Notes: generated by a model not told the origin, from the sequence alone. A stretch of 64,000 nucleotides of DNA from Scenedesmus sp. ARA3 (GCA_004335835.1 RWJK01001118.1:1-64000), one strand, 5' to 3'. Counted from the first letter of the stretch, positions 23,096-35,524 are shown. Numbers and translations: made by a program.

Positions 23096-24855
23096 ATGTC
23101 GAGTTCCTGGTCGTCAGCAGCAGCGCATGCGTGGTGTGCCAATTACAGTGCAGCTTCATTTCTTCTCTTTCTGCCCCTGCGTCAACCTTCATCATGCTTG
23201 CAGGGCCCTGGCTGCTGCGACTTCAACAAGGGAGAGCGCGTGGCCAACGTGCTCACCTCGCTGCCTTACGCTGCCATAGGGCTGCACTCCATACGGTGAG
23301 GCGTGCTGCTTTCCCGGCGCAGCTCCTGCACAATGCTGCAATGCCAGCTAGCAGCACGCGCATTGTCCATAGCAGTGGCTGCAGCCGTTATAACACCAGC
23401 AACCTGCTCAATAACTCACACCTTCCAACAAAATGTCCAGCGCCCCGAGCGTCAACAGCACAGCCTGTGATCTCTGTGTTGCTTGGCTGCAGGCGGCGGC
23501 GCACCGCTGCGGGCAAGCTGTGGGGTTGCAGCATGCTGGGCGTGTGTGGTGCCTCCATCACGTTCCACGTCAGCAGCGGCAAGTGGCGCGACCTGGGCCG
23601 CAAGCTGGACTACTGGTGAGGTTTGCTTATGTGGATTTCCATCTGCGGGTTTTCATCTGTACTGGTTGCATGTGTTTTGGAAGCGGCGCCACCTGAACTA
23701 CTGGTGAGGCGGTATGCGTGTATGTTACTGTTCGCATTTGCAGTTTGGCACTTGTAACGTTTGCGCTCATTGCATCTGCCTTGCAAGTGGAGGGAGTTGG
23801 GCCCCAAGCTGGACTGCTGGTGGCTTCTGCAGAACTCGGTGCAGTTTGCAGATGCAGTTGTGGCATCTGCACTGCAAGCATCTGCACTTCTGCATACTGC
23901 ATCGCAGAAATCGCCAGTGCTTACAGCTTATGTGCATGAAGACATACATGTGCCCAGCCTGCTGGGTTGCTTTGGATATTCAACTGTTCCTCTTGTTTGT
24001 GCCTTGCAGGATGATTGCTGCCAGCAGTGGGCTGCTGACGCGCGCGCTGTACCCCAACCTGCCCCCGGCAGCAACAGCAGCCACCATCGCGCTGACCCCC
24101 TTCAGGTGCGGTGTGAGGCGACGAAACAAATAATGTGTTGCCAGCACTTTGTGGTACTGAGCAGGCGACTGTCACAGCGCCAGAGGCTTTGGTGCAGGGG
24201 AATTCAAGATAACATAAGCAGCTGAGCAGCTTTAGCTGATGTACAGGAGATGCATCAACAAGAAAACGCTACCTGGCCCGCCGCTTTCTGTTAGTTCCTG
24301 CTTCCTTTTTTCTACACGTACATGCACAGTTCCTGCTTCCTTTTTTCTACACGTACATGCACAGCCAGACGTGCAATCACATATGTTAGTTTCAAGCTTT
24401 GTTGTTATGATTTCTGCAGGCCCTTCCTGGTGTCTGCGGGCAACGCCATGGCCATGGAGTCGAAGTTTCTGCAGCGCTCCTTCGCCAACCCCGACCTGCG
24501 CGGCGCGCAGAAGCTGCACTCCGCAGCCTGCCTAGCCGGCATGGCTGTGTTTGCTGTGGAGGACGCCTCCGTGCCGCATGTGCCGCTGGTGCATGCCACC
24601 TGGCATTGCCTCAGTGCGCTGGGCACAAGCCTGGTCAATGCTGTGCTTGCTGATGCTGAGGAGTTGCACCCTGAGCTCACACTGGATGCCCTGGGAGACG
24701 GCAGCAGCAGCAGCAGCAGCAGGGGCAGGCAGCTGCGGCGGCAGCAGCAGCAGGGAGGGGATGGCTGGGTGGCGCAAGATCAGCAGCAGCAGCAGCAGCA
24801 GGCGTGGCAGCCGCCGAAGGAGTTTGATGTGGCTCCGCTTGGCATCCAGGTTTGA
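23096..24855 (+). CDS. Multi-pass membrane protein resembling the alkaline-ceramidase (CREST) superfamily
   Basis: Exons 23204..23295, 23493..23615, 24010..24105 and 24420..24855 are phase-consistent. The frame is also open back to ATG 23096, which would give 284 aa, but the stretch before 23204 looks like an intron end, so the true start may be further upstream. Hydrophobic segments alternate with motifs arranged as in CREST hydrolases: CDFNKGERVANVLTSLPYA near the start, SITFHVSSG (Ser and His), RKLDYW (Asp) and VHATWHCLSALGT (two His). In alkaline ceramidases the corresponding Ser, His and Asp sites coordinate zinc and catalyse amide hydrolysis of ceramide. The family match rests on motif order only; it may be a plant/algal family of unknown function. 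The C-terminus is a Gln/Ser-rich tail. Introns after exon 3 contain two degraded copies of the exon 3 end. Confidence 0.6.
23684..23825 (+). repeat. Two degraded copies of the CREST-like exon 3 end
   Basis: The real end (GGGCCGCAAGCTGGACTACTG then GTGAGG) is at about 23595-23615. Copies recur at 23684-23709 (CACCTGAACTACTGGTGAGG) and 23787-23825 (GGGCCCCAAGCTGGACTGCTG), all within intron 3. Confidence 0.75.
24293..24362 (+). repeat. Perfect 35-bp tandem repeat
   Basis: Two identical adjacent 35-bp units starting AGTTCCTGCTTCCTTTTTTC, inside the last intron of the CREST-like gene and ending 57 bp before exon 5. Identity suggests a recent duplication. The units are pyrimidine-rich. Confidence 0.95.
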
Positions 24856-26613
24856 GGGCAGCTGTTGGCTGTCTGTGGATGATGTCATTGCTGCTGCTTT
24901 GGTTTTTGTCAGGCAGCTGCTGTGGCATGTGGTGAGCTTCTGTTGCAAGTGTGTGGGGATCCTTACGCTGAATGTTTACGTGGTGGGTTGAGGGGGAGGT
25001 GCTTTGGGAAAGCAAGCGGTGGCTTGAATGCAACGTGGATCTAGTGCTTGTTATGGCGCTCGATCGTCAAATCATGATCTTGATTCCCAGTGTCGGGTTG
25101 AATGCTGACACATTTGTATTGTGTGTGTGCCACGCAGCTGTGTGTTCGCTGTAGTCGCAGGCAGACATTTGTGCAGCAGGTTTGCAGCAGGGTGTGGTCA
25201 GCGGAAGAAGACGCAGCATGTAGCTTGCCCTGCAGCGGCTGCGAGAGTGTAGGTGTATTTTGTTGCTTTCAGAAGCCTGCTCAAACCACAGAAGTAGGTG
25301 TGCAGCAGTGGGGCGTGGTTTGATGAGGGATCCGGGGTGCTTGTTTGCTTGCTTGCTGCAATAGCTGTGCTGGCAGGCAGAGCTGTTGCGCGTGGAAACC
25401 TGACTCGCATCAGGTGCACAGGACTGTGCATGCGCTGTAGCATGCGCTGCCCATTGGCCTGTCGAGCGGCAGGGGACGACCTGCGTCAGCAATTTTAGGC
25501 AGGTGTGCTCCCAACACCTCTTCATTTGCAGGGTGTGCTTGTTCCAGTGGGGAAACCGCGGTGGGTGGATGGTGACATCAAATGCTGTGAGCGTCAGTGA
25601 TGTGAGCTGTTTGCCCTAGTGGTTGTTTGTGTGCCTGGATGTTTTTGTGTGTTGTTTGAGAGGCAGAAAGCTGCATGGCTGGTGGGCGACTGTGCGGGCG
25701 TGTAAATGAGTTTTATTTCACAGAGTTGACAAGTTGTGTGTGGAAGGCGCAATTGTGTGTGCTATGCTTTGACTGGTGCATGGTGACATTTACTCTACTT
25801 GGCGCACCATGTGAAGTAGTGCCAGCATGGGCGCGCTGAGATACACACCCTTGCTGTTGTCTTACAGCTGCAGCGTCAGCGGTGCCGCTCTGCAGTTCCA
25901 GTCAAGGCAAGTTGTGCGGGTGCTTAGCAGCCAAGCAAACAGCCTAGCACACGTCCTGTGGCTGCTGGTGTCACGTCGTGTTGATAGGCAACTGTGTTGC
26001 TGGGTGAGGGGTGACGTGTGCCACGCTCAGGTGATGTGCTGCGAGGCAGCATGTCAAGGAGGCCTCGTTCCCAGCAAAGTCAGCAGCAACGTTTGCGTTT
26101 GTATAGTGTCCTTTCTGGCTGCAGTCTTCTTCTCAGTGGAAGCTAGGCATCGGCTACCTAGCATTGATGCAGTAGAATGCTCGAATCTCGCAATGCCGCG
26201 GTTTGCGGTATTGCTGAGATGTTCAGGGTTGCGGCAGCTTGCGTTGGTTGAGGAGGTTTGTGGAGGTTTCGTCTGTGCCTGTTTTCAATGGTTGACCCTG
26301 GGATATGCACATACATGCCAGTTACGTCAAGCTGGCACATGTGCTACTGTACAGTATGGGTCTGCACGTAGCTGCAGCCTCCCACATTGTGTCACGAACA
26401 AAAGCGTGTAACATTGTATGCACGAGCCGTGTACTGTGCTACAGGACCTATGCCGGTGTCACCGGGATGTTCAAGGTTGCAACAGCTTGAAGATCTTGAC
26501 AGCCTGACGCCGTCTGATTGCAAAACCACTGTGGGGAACAGCCACGAGGCTTGCAATCACCACATGTTGCCGCAACGCACCACCAACTGCCGTCAGAGCT
26601 CGCAACTTCACGC
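24856..26613. other. Convergent intergenic region
   Basis: The 1.76 kb between the ends of the plus-strand CREST-like gene and the minus-strand RSP2-like gene. I find no coding exon. A TGTAA motif, the usual chlorophycean polyadenylation signal, occurs at 25701-25705, but it is far from either stop and cannot be assigned. Confidence 0.45.
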
Positions 26614-29600
26614 CTACTCCTCAGCGGCTTCCTCTCCGCCCTCCTCTGCTTCTGCTGCCTCAGCTGCAGCTGCCTCCGCCTCTGCTGCGGCTGCTGCAGC
26701 CGCCTCTGCCTCGTCAGCCTTCGTCTGCAATTGCACGGCACAGCAGCAGCAAGCAATAGCTGAGAAGTCGCGGCCTGTGCGGCATGCATGCACTTGGCAG
26801 GGGCCAGTAAAAGGCACCTGGTGCGCAATGCTTCTCGACTTAATCACGAGGGCCCCTGGCATTGAATGCGATTCTGGGCCACGCACAAGATAACCCCTGC
26901 GTTGTACCACTCGTACAACCCAGCTGGCCTCACCTTGGCCTCCTTTGCCTCCTCCAGCTGCTGCTCTTTCTTGCCCAGCGCCTCCCTTGCGCCAGCCAGT
27001 GCCGCGTTGGCCTCACGCAGCGCCGCAGCTTTGCGAGCCACGCAGCGCACCTGTTGCAGCAGCAGCACATGAGCAAGGAGCGGCTCAGTTTGCAACAGGG
27101 TTGTGGGCTTGATGCATGTGGGGAGGGAGTGGCGCACAGTGTGAGGACTGTCTGCAGAGTGTGGGAGCAGACTGAACGCCGTGTTGTGACGGACTTTTCT
27201 GGAAGACCGGTACCACAGCCATTGTGATGCCGTCACAACTTGAATGTTCAAGGCAGCGCAGAGGTGGCACCCTGCTGCACCATGCTCATTCTTTGCTGTC
27301 AAGCTTTGAAGCCGCACAACCAACAACGTGCCACACTGTTCATTAGTCAACCTGCGACCATGCCTGAACATGCAGCACCTAGCTCTTAGATGTACATTCG
27401 CAATGTACTTTCTGGCTAAGCCCACCTGCTTCAGCCACTGCAGCAGCAGCGCCCCCAGCCCGCACTGTGGCAGCTCCTTCTCCAGGTCACGCGGGCGCTG
27501 CACAGCCTTGTACGCGGCACGCACCCTGCACACGTAGCAGCAACAACATCAGCATCGCTGTTGTGGCGACTGCCACAGGGCTCAAGCTGTGCTGCTGCCA
27601 GCATCATTCAAGTCACTGAGGCAAGGCCTGTTGATGGTCAGAGCTAACACCGAAGCTTCAGCGCCGCTTGCCCGGGACAAAGCATCTACTAAAAGCTACT
27701 GATCAGTCCTGCAGCATGAGACCCACCGCTTCCACAGTACTGCGTCCCGTGCCTGTGTTGCATCATAGGCCGCCAGGTCGTCAAAGGTGCCGACATGCAG
27801 CTGGCCCGACACCTCGCGCCAGCTGGACAGCGCCGCAGGGTCGCGCCCCAGCAGCAGCAGCACTGCGTGCAGCACGTGCTGTGTGGCTGGCGGGCTGCTG
27901 CTGAACAGCTTCAGCGCGTGGATGGCTGCGCCACGCACGCTGGTGATGGACTGCAAGCAAAAGCAACGTACACAACAGCATGCGCATCAGTCGTCAACAG
28001 CTGCCTCAGCAAGTGCTCATTGCCAGCGTGGCCTGTGCCGTAGCAAGTGCATCATTATGCGACAGGTTGTGTCTCTGAGATAAGGAGATCACAGCATGCC
28101 TGTGCAGGGCAACAGCTGTCGCCAGCATGTACTACTTGAAGGTTGGCGGCCCAAGACAGCAGCTCACCTGCACCACCGCCTCCAGCACGTTCACCTCCAG
28201 GGTCAGCGCAGCAGCAGCGTTGTTTGCAGCCACCTGGCCTGCGGCAATGCGCTGCTCAATATGCTGCACCTCGGCCTCCCGCTGCACGATCAGGTCTGCA
28301 GGCGACAGCTCAGTGCCCTCCTCCTGCTCTGCTACAGCTGGATCCTCTCCCACTGCTCATGCAGGTGAATGCACGTGGCAGGAAAACATGACAGGGTCGA
28401 TGCAATAACAGACAGCAACCATTGTCAGAGCAGTTCTTTCAACAAATGTATCATCCTGCATGCTGCCTGCCACGTTAGTGCAGGACAAAGCAGCTGTACT
28501 ACCCACATTGCGTGCAGTGTTTACAGCTGTCGGGTGCTTCACACGCGGTGCGCAACCGCCTGTCACTGCCGCACAATACAGAGTGCACCGCAACACGCCT
28601 CTTCTTCAGGTGCGCAGTGTGCTGTAAATGCAGACATATGCACATCTATTGCAGAAGCATGGCAGGCACTTTGTTGGGCAATCTTGGCAGTAACCAGCCT
28701 ATGCTAAGATGTTTCCACTCACCCTCTGGCAGAGCTTCGGCTGGCGCTGCTGCCTTGCGCAGCTCTGCAATGGCAGCCGCCAGGCCGCTCACCACCTCAG
28801 CTGAGCCGCCGCGCGCTGCATCTGCCTTGCGTGCTGCTGCTGCCGCATCCAGGGCCTTGCCCAGAGCCTGGGCAACATCCCACAGGAAGCTCACCTGCCA
28901 GGGGCAGCAGCATTGCAACAGACATCGATGCCTTTAATGAGGCTGTCACAAGCTATGTCATGCATGCAACCAACAAAACACAAACGGCACCTGAACGCTG
29001 CAGCGGAATTAGGCCCTGCGTGAGCTATTACTACTGGCATCAAACTGCTGTGCATTGCCCAGTGCTGAGCAACCAAGCAAACAGGCAGGCAGGCACCAGG
29101 GGGCAAGGGTGCAACACTGCCAGCAACCCACCTCCTGCTGTGCCAGTGCCTGGCCATGCCCATCAGGCAGCAGCGTGTCTGCTGCCAGCACTGCATGGTA
29201 GGCGCCGCTGGCTGGGGCTGCTGGGCCTGCAGGCACGGCTGCTGCAACATAAGCACCAATGCGGGGGAAGCCCCGCAGGAACTTCACTCGAGGCTCCGCA
29301 GTCACTGCAGGCACCTGTGGAGGCAGCAAATTGGGCCAGACAGCCAAGTGCTGTGAATCATGATGGCCTCGGAGCCACTTGTGTCATACTTTTCAGGAGC
29401 TGGGTGCAAGTGGCATGCCCGAGTGTGCCTACCAGCAGACAGAAGACCAAAGCACAGCTGCCAGCACCACTGCACCATTGGCCACCAAACACCAGCCCTC
29501 ACAACTAAACAGCTGCATGGAACCCCACCTCGAGCAGCGGCATGTGCTCGTCCAGGATCCTGTAGGTGACAGGCACCTGCTGCGGCTGCTGCCCACCCTC

Positions 29601-30803
29601 TGCTGCGGCGTCCTCCTCTGCTGGCTTGGGGCGCCTCAGCTCCAGCTGTGTCATGAACTCCTGGCCTGGGCTGGCTGCAACATAGCGCAGCAGCTTCGCA
29701 GAGTAGTCCTGCAAGCCTGGTGCACCTGCAGGACAAGCACGAAGCAACAGGCTTTTGGACTGCAGTCGTGTTCCTGCAAGCCAATGTACGCCCTGCTGCA
29801 CTGCTCAAACAACGCTGCACCGTGTGGCTGAGGAGTGGCAGAGAGTGCTGCATTTTGTTTTTGAAAGAGACCTGATGGTGTGAGGCTGGCGGATTCTGCA
29901 CTTGCCTGCAGCGCCATCTGCGCCATCTGCTGCGCGTGTCTCGCCGTCAGCATCTTCTCCCTCTGCTGCGGCATCCTCCTGTGCTGCCTCACCGTCATCT
30001 GCCTCTCCTCCTGTATCACCATCCGCTGCTGCAGCTGCCGCATCTTCGTCATCTGTCTCTACATCAGCTTCTGGGTCTTCAGGTGGTGTCCACTCAGGCT
30101 GCTCCTCGTCTACAATGTTGGCAACATACACGCTGGCTGCTGATGTATAAGACTTGACCAGTCGCACAGCTGCCTGCCACAGCAGCAGCGGCTCGCTGCT
30201 CATGCTGGCTAAGCCATCAACTGCTGCTTTTCGTGCTGCTTCAGCAGCTTCCTGCTGCTTCTGTTCCTCCAACTCCTGAGCCTGCAGTGACAACAGTTAC
30301 AACATTTGCTTGCAGCTCAACTCCACACCTACTGCCGCTTGAACACTGTGTAGGCAACGTTGTAAAAGGCTTCACATGCGGGGTAGCAGCTTATTGCACA
30401 GCTGTTCTTCATGAGCCATGGTAGTATGTGTGGGCAGCATGCTGACATCAAGCAGGCTTCACAGACTACACAACAAGTCAGTGCGCATGTGCACCCACCA
30501 CTCTGCGCTTCTCCTCGTCAATGTGCTGCTTCTTCTCCTTCATGTAAACCACCTGCTGCTGCTCGCTCTTCACATACCTGCAGGATACACTTGACAATCT
30601 TTAATGTCAGCAAAGTATAAGCTTTATGCGATGCCCTTTCACCAGTTCAGTGCCTTCATAGTCATGCTGGCTTGCCTGAGCAGCCATTCTGCCAGGTACT
30701 CTACTGGATCAGAAGGCTGGGCTGTCACCGTTGCAGCAACGCCCTTGCTGAGTGCTTGGCCTACAGTATCAACCAAGTAGGATTTCTCATGACCCCCAGA
30801 CAT
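26614..30803 (-). CDS. RSP2: Radial spoke protein 2-like protein (DPY-30 motif, GAF-like region)
   Basis: Eleven exons: 30643..30803, 30499..30577, 29906..30281, 29529..29725, 29132..29314, 28723..28894, 28168..28352, 27727..27950, 27426..27525, 26934..27050, 26614..26724, summing to 1905 nt (634 aa) in phase. The start MSGGHEKSYL leads into a DPY-30 dimerisation motif, DPVEYLAEWLLRQA (about 32-45). A GAF-like segment follows (SMSSEPLLLWQAAVRLVKSY, ASVYVANIV, then LRGFPRIGAYVAAAV), then helical coiled-coil and acidic Ala/Glu-rich parts. Chlamydomonas RSP2, a radial-spoke stalk protein of the axoneme, combines a DPY-30 motif with a GAF domain, is somewhat longer, and is the best match I know. 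Intron 3 appears to use a GC donor (GCAG|GCAAGT). The exon 2 end may be 30502 instead of 30499. The gene implies that this alga keeps flagellar components. Confidence 0.75.
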
Positions 30804-31159
30804 AGCTGCGGCTGCACAAGGCCAGCTGGGGTGATTCTTGACAACGTTTGACCTGCCCACTTTGGTTTCGATTACATCGGCAGTCTCCAACTCAGCACCA
30901 AACAGAACCGCAAAAAATATAAAGTTACGTAAACTGCAGTCTTTCAGACGTCATGTGACGGGCCTCCGGCACCTTCATCTGTCACGAGAGGGTTTGCTTG
31001 CTCGGGAGATAGCAGTGCTTCGCAAACAGATTCCACTGCCGTGCATAAGAGAATGCAACGTAAACAGCCGGTGTGAGCCAGAATACATTGATACGATCGC
31101 AGTGTTGTACTTCGCTGCTGTCACCTGCAGCACCAGCACACCTGAACTAGTGTGCATGC
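30804..31159. promoter_or_regulatory. Likely bidirectional promoter, RSP2-like (-) / PUS3 (+)
   Basis: Only 356 bp separate the two start codons, which point in opposite directions. The stretch is AT-richer than the genes and nearly free of CAG repeats. No specific element can be named from sequence alone. Confidence 0.6.
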
Positions 31160-32964
31160 ATGCTATCAGGTGCAGCAGCCGTTTCAAGGGCGCTGAGGGC
31201 TGCGGTTCTCCGCATGTCGACCCGTAGCATAGCAACAGCTGCAACAGGGAGCACGGCTCCTGCTTCATTGCAGCAGCCACCTGCAGCGGCAGCAGCAGCA
31301 GGGGCCAGCAGCAGCATCAGCAGCCAGCTGAGGACACTTGCAGACCAGATAGATCAAGGGTTCGAGCAGGCATCTGCCGAGCAGATTGGGCAGTCTTTGC
31401 AGGCGTTGGCCCAGCAGTTGCTGTCCAACAGCAATATACGGCAGCAGGAATCCACAGGTACGGCTCCTGCTACCACAGCGATGCTGCTGCTGAACTAGAG
31501 GGCTGGAACATACTCATGAGAGCATCAGCAAACCACACAGCCACATAAATGCCAACAAACGGACCAAAGCATTGGTTGAAGTGCAGCAAGCGTCAGTGTC
31601 CAGGCTGGACATACTCCTCAACCTGACGCCTGCACTGCACGCCAACTGCCGCGTCTACTACAACCCCCCAAGGAAAAGCAGCACCAGCAGCAGCGGTAGA
31701 AGCGCTGGAGCGCAGCTATGCGCAACCCGCAGTTCAGCCAGCAGCAGTGCAGGAGCAACAACGCTCACATGGCGATGCTGCAGAGCAGCCGCGTACCAAG
31801 AAGCAGCGGCGAGGTGCGCAGCAAGTGCATGCCACTGTTGTGCATGTAGGAGCATGTTGATTATCATGCTGCCAGCATATTCTTGCTGTTTTTCCGTTTC
31901 AAGTTCTGCATGAGTTGGAGCAGCAGCAACATCAACAGCACTAACAGCAGCAGTCCTCAAGAATTTACGCTGTATTCTTTGACTTGTCTTGCTTCTGCCA
32001 CTGACACTGCGGACACCAGGTGACCGGGCGTTTGACTTCAGCAGGTACAGCCAGCGCTATGTTGCGCTGCACCTGATGTACATAGGCTGGAGCTACCAAG
32101 GGCTAGCGCGCCAGGCGGACTCAGAAAACACAATCGAGGTGCGCCTTCGGAGCAACAGCGGCAGCAACAGCAGCAGCAACAGCATTGCAGGCAGCTGTAG
32201 GCAGCTGTAAGCCGCACTGGACAGCATATGCACTGGCACCGCGCTTCAACCCTGCTGTGCTGGTGTGGTGCTGCAGGGTGTGCTGTTCCCTGCGCTGCGC
32301 CGCGTGAAGCTCATCCCTGAGGAGGCCCAGGCTGAGGTGGCCAGCCTGGCTTACTCGCGCTGTGGCAGGACAGACAAGGGCGTCAGCGCGCTGGGTCAGG
32401 TGCGGCCTTCTAGAACACAGGCGGCGTTCAAATGGGCAGCGCGCTGTCATGTCGTGTCTCAATGAGGAGTGAGGCCGTCTGTGTGCAGGCGCTAACTTGT
32501 GTCGGCGTCACAGGTGTGCTCAGGAGGTGGCTGCCCTGCTGCCTTCCCCTGCCTTCCCATCGTTGCCATGCCTGTAATGCCTGCCACACATGTGGTGCTG
32601 CTGCCGCTGTCGCTGCTGCTCAGGTGCTTGCGCTGCGGCTGCGCTCCAGTGCGCTGGCAGGGCAGCCGCTGCCGCCGGCAGCTGCTGAGCTGGACTACCC
32701 CAGCCTGCTCAACAAGGCACTGCCTGACACCATCCGCGTGCTGGGCTGGGCAGATGCGGCCCCGGAGTTCAGCGCCAGGTGGGACTGCAGCTGTGACGTA
32801 TTGATGCTGCGGAGTTGTGGCTTGAGGCAGCTGCTTGTGGAGTGTGCGGGCATGGCTCAGCAGAAGCAGCCAAGAGAGACTCAGCAACTTCACCAGCAAC
32901 GCAGCTGGCAAGCACATTTCTCTACGTTGTGTTCACCCTTGCATCGTTTGCATCACCTCATAAA

Positions 32965-33025
<61 letters not shown>

Positions 33026-33075
33026 NNNNNNNNNNNNNNNNNNNNNNNNNNNNNNNNNNNNNNNNNNNNNNNNNN

Positions 33076-33128
<53 letters not shown>

Positions 33129-34747
33129 AGGTTTGACTGCCGGGACCGCAAGTACAAGTACTTCATGGTGCAGGACGGCGGGCTGGACCTGGCGGCCATG
33201 AACGCGGCAGCACAGCACCTGGTGGGGGAGCACGACTTCAGGAACTTCTGCAAAGCTGACGTGGCGCAGGTGTGAACTTCAACGGCATTTGTACGCCTGG
33301 CAGCCGCCTAGATTATGACGCAAGGTAGCTGCTTGTGTCTTGTAGCCGTCGACTGAGCTGATGCGCAAGAGGCAGGGGCATTGTGTACGAGGAGGTGCTG
33401 CATTGTCTATGCCATGTATGATGTTGTGTACTGATGGTGGCGGCAGCCAAGGATAGCGTGGACGTTTGATCGGAGATGTGCCCTGCTTGCGCGGACCACG
33501 CATGTGACAGCCACTTGCCTGCACACAGCACCTCACAAGCAGCATGTTGCTCTGACGTTGCCTGACTTCATGCATGAACTTCACATGCCCCCGATGCAGG
33601 TGAAGAACTTCAGGCGTGAGGTGCTGGCTGCCACCATAGAGCCTGCTGCTGTGCGCTGCCCGGGCATGAGTGTGGTGGCGCTGCGCATCAAGGGCACTGC
33701 GTTCCTGTGGCACCAGGTGCGTGAAGTCAATGAGATTGGTGCGTGTCATGCCATGCGTGCATAGAATGGGAGCCTCCTTGTCTAAAGCATGCCGTACGGC
33801 CAGCACCGGTGCTGAAGTGGTACCGCTGTTCAGTCCATGTTAGGCAAACATGACGTGGAGTGTGGCTGATTTGGTTCGATCCGCTCTTGCATGCAGCCGT
33901 CGCAGGCAGCTGAATCAGCTGGAATGTACGTTGTAGGCAGCAGCCTGCTGCGCTTTTGCAACTGCAAGGTGTGTCTGAGCTCAATTGCTGTAATCCATCA
34001 GCATCTGCCGCATGCAAGTGCAGTGCAGTTGTCATGGAGTGCAGCAGCAGCTCCATGGTGCATGCAATGACCGACCCTTCAAACCACTTCAGCACTGCGC
34101 TGTCACACTCACGGTTGCTGCATTGCTGCGAACCTTGTTCACAGGTGCGCTGCATCGCTGCTGTGCTGCTGATGGTGGGGCGGGGCCAGGAGCAGCCATG
34201 CATTGTTCAGCAGCTGCTGGACATCAGCAGCTACCCCTGCAAGCCGCAGTACTCCCTGGCAGCCGAGGAGCCGCTGCTGCTGTTTGCATGTGGCTTTGAG
34301 GGCCTACAGTGGCAGCGCAGCGAAGCAAACCTGGCAAAGTGCCTGGGGGTGGTTGGCAGCCAGCTGCAGCGGCACCTGGTGGCTGCTGCGCTCACCAACA
34401 GCGTGTTTGAGCAGCTGCAGCAGGAGCGCGCAGCGCTGCTTGCAGGACAGCAGCAGCAGCAGCAGCAGCAGCAGCAAGCTATAGAACAGCAGCAAGGTGA
34501 ACACCAAGCACCCCTAGAAGCAGCAGCAGCAGCAGCAGCAGGAGCTGCTGGTGGCCAGGAGGAGGCAGGCAATGGCAGCAGCGGTCTCGGTGCAGCTGGT
34601 GCAGCGAGGTGGTTGGCGGCCAGGCCTCCGCACATCCTGCTGCGCAGGCGTGCCACGGAGCCGTCCATGGAGGAGCGCTTTGCCAAGGCAGGCATCCCGC
34701 TGGAGCTGCTGAACCAACGGGGGCTGCCCGCCAGCATGCAGGAATGA
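31160..34747 (+). CDS. PUS3: tRNA pseudouridine(38/39) synthase PUS3/DEG1
   Basis: Eight exons: 31160..31457, 31673..31813, 32020..32138, 32277..32399, 32624..32778, 33131..33269, 33600..33716, 34145..34747, summing to 1695 nt (564 aa) in phase. It is a TruA-type synthase that isomerises U38/U39 in the tRNA anticodon stem. Hallmarks: FDFSRYSQRYVALHLMYIGW, catalytic motif SRCGRTDKGVSALGQ (Asp about 219), LVGEHDFRNFCKADV, GTAFLWHQVRCIAAVLLMVG, and KPQYSLAAEEPLLLF. The C-terminal RRRATEPSMEERFAK is typical of the PUS3 branch and separates it from bacterial TruA and PUS1. The N-terminus (MLSGAAAVSRALRAAVLRMS) is Arg/Ala-rich and could be an organellar presequence. A Gln run and an Ala run sit in the last exon. 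Intron 5 is a (CTG)n array broken by an assembly gap. Confidence 0.9.
32966..33130 (+). repeat. (CTG)n array spanning an assembly gap in PUS3 intron 5
   Basis: Uninterrupted CTG triplets run up to the gap and resume after it, ending in CAG at the 3' splice site of exon 6. The real array length is unknown. Confidence 0.95.
33026..33075. other. Assembly gap (50 N)
   Basis: A run of 50 N inside the CTG array. The round size suggests an arbitrary gap length caused by the repeat. Confidence 0.98.
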
Positions 34748-35524
34748 CTGGCTTCAATAGCGCTGTTGCATTGGTTATTTGGTGTCTGGCTGTGCATGGG
34801 TGTTGGCACGTGCTGTGGCAACCGTCACGGACCCTGCATGTCATGAGTTCAGTGCACTCTTTAGTGCTCCACTGGAGCCTTGGCAAGTTCAGAGTTGCCA
34901 CCAGCCAGCCAGCCTCACGGTCGGGCACTTGACCTGGCAGGATGAGGGTCTGCAGTGAGTTTTGTTGTTGTGGTCATACGGCCGCCGCAGCCCGGTTGCA
35001 ACACTTTGGTGGTCAGCTAGGCGCTTGTGAGCGTTTCGTCAGTCAGCCTGGTCAAACTTTGGCGGTGACATCAGTGGCCACAGAAGTTATACCGTCTCCG
35101 CCCTTCATACCTTTTTTTTGCCTCTAAATTGAACTTGAGTAGGCTGCCACCGGAGATCGGTGCCACAATCAAGACGTCCGCGTCATCTGTACTTGCTGAC
35201 AAGTCACTGAGTCCGTCTGTGACGCCCAAGGGGCGTTCTTCACCGCGATCCACAGACTAATGTCCTGCCACAACAGCACACGTTGCAACAGAGACTGCTG
35301 CCCTCGTCTGCGCCAACAAGGGTTGATCACGCTGCGCTCTCGTCAGCCTTGTGCGCTTGATCTGCAGCTTCTCTGGCTGTAGAAACCTGCACATTATTGC
35401 AAGCGTCGTCATACGCGAACTCCACGTACCCACTTGCTGTCCCGGGCTCCGGAGGTGTTCGTTGTTGTCTGGGAGCAGACAGTAGGCCCTGAGCTGCGTG
35501 TGCAGGGACTGTCTGGGTATTACC
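34748..35524. promoter_or_regulatory. Intergenic, PUS3 end to mTERF start
   Basis: Holds the PUS3 3' flank and the mTERF gene promoter. No gene is visible. It has few CAG repeats, and a T-run at about 35112-35119. Confidence 0.45.

Noticed and set aside
32815..33253. Poly-Leu, poly-Ala and poly-Gln frames across the CTG array
   Set aside because: Pure triplet repeat with an N run; any frame is open. It lies in PUS3 intron 5.
33860..33890. GGTTCGATCC, a tRNA T-loop-like string
   Set aside because: No pairing T-stem, acceptor stem or anticodon arm could be built around it; it lies in a PUS3 intron.
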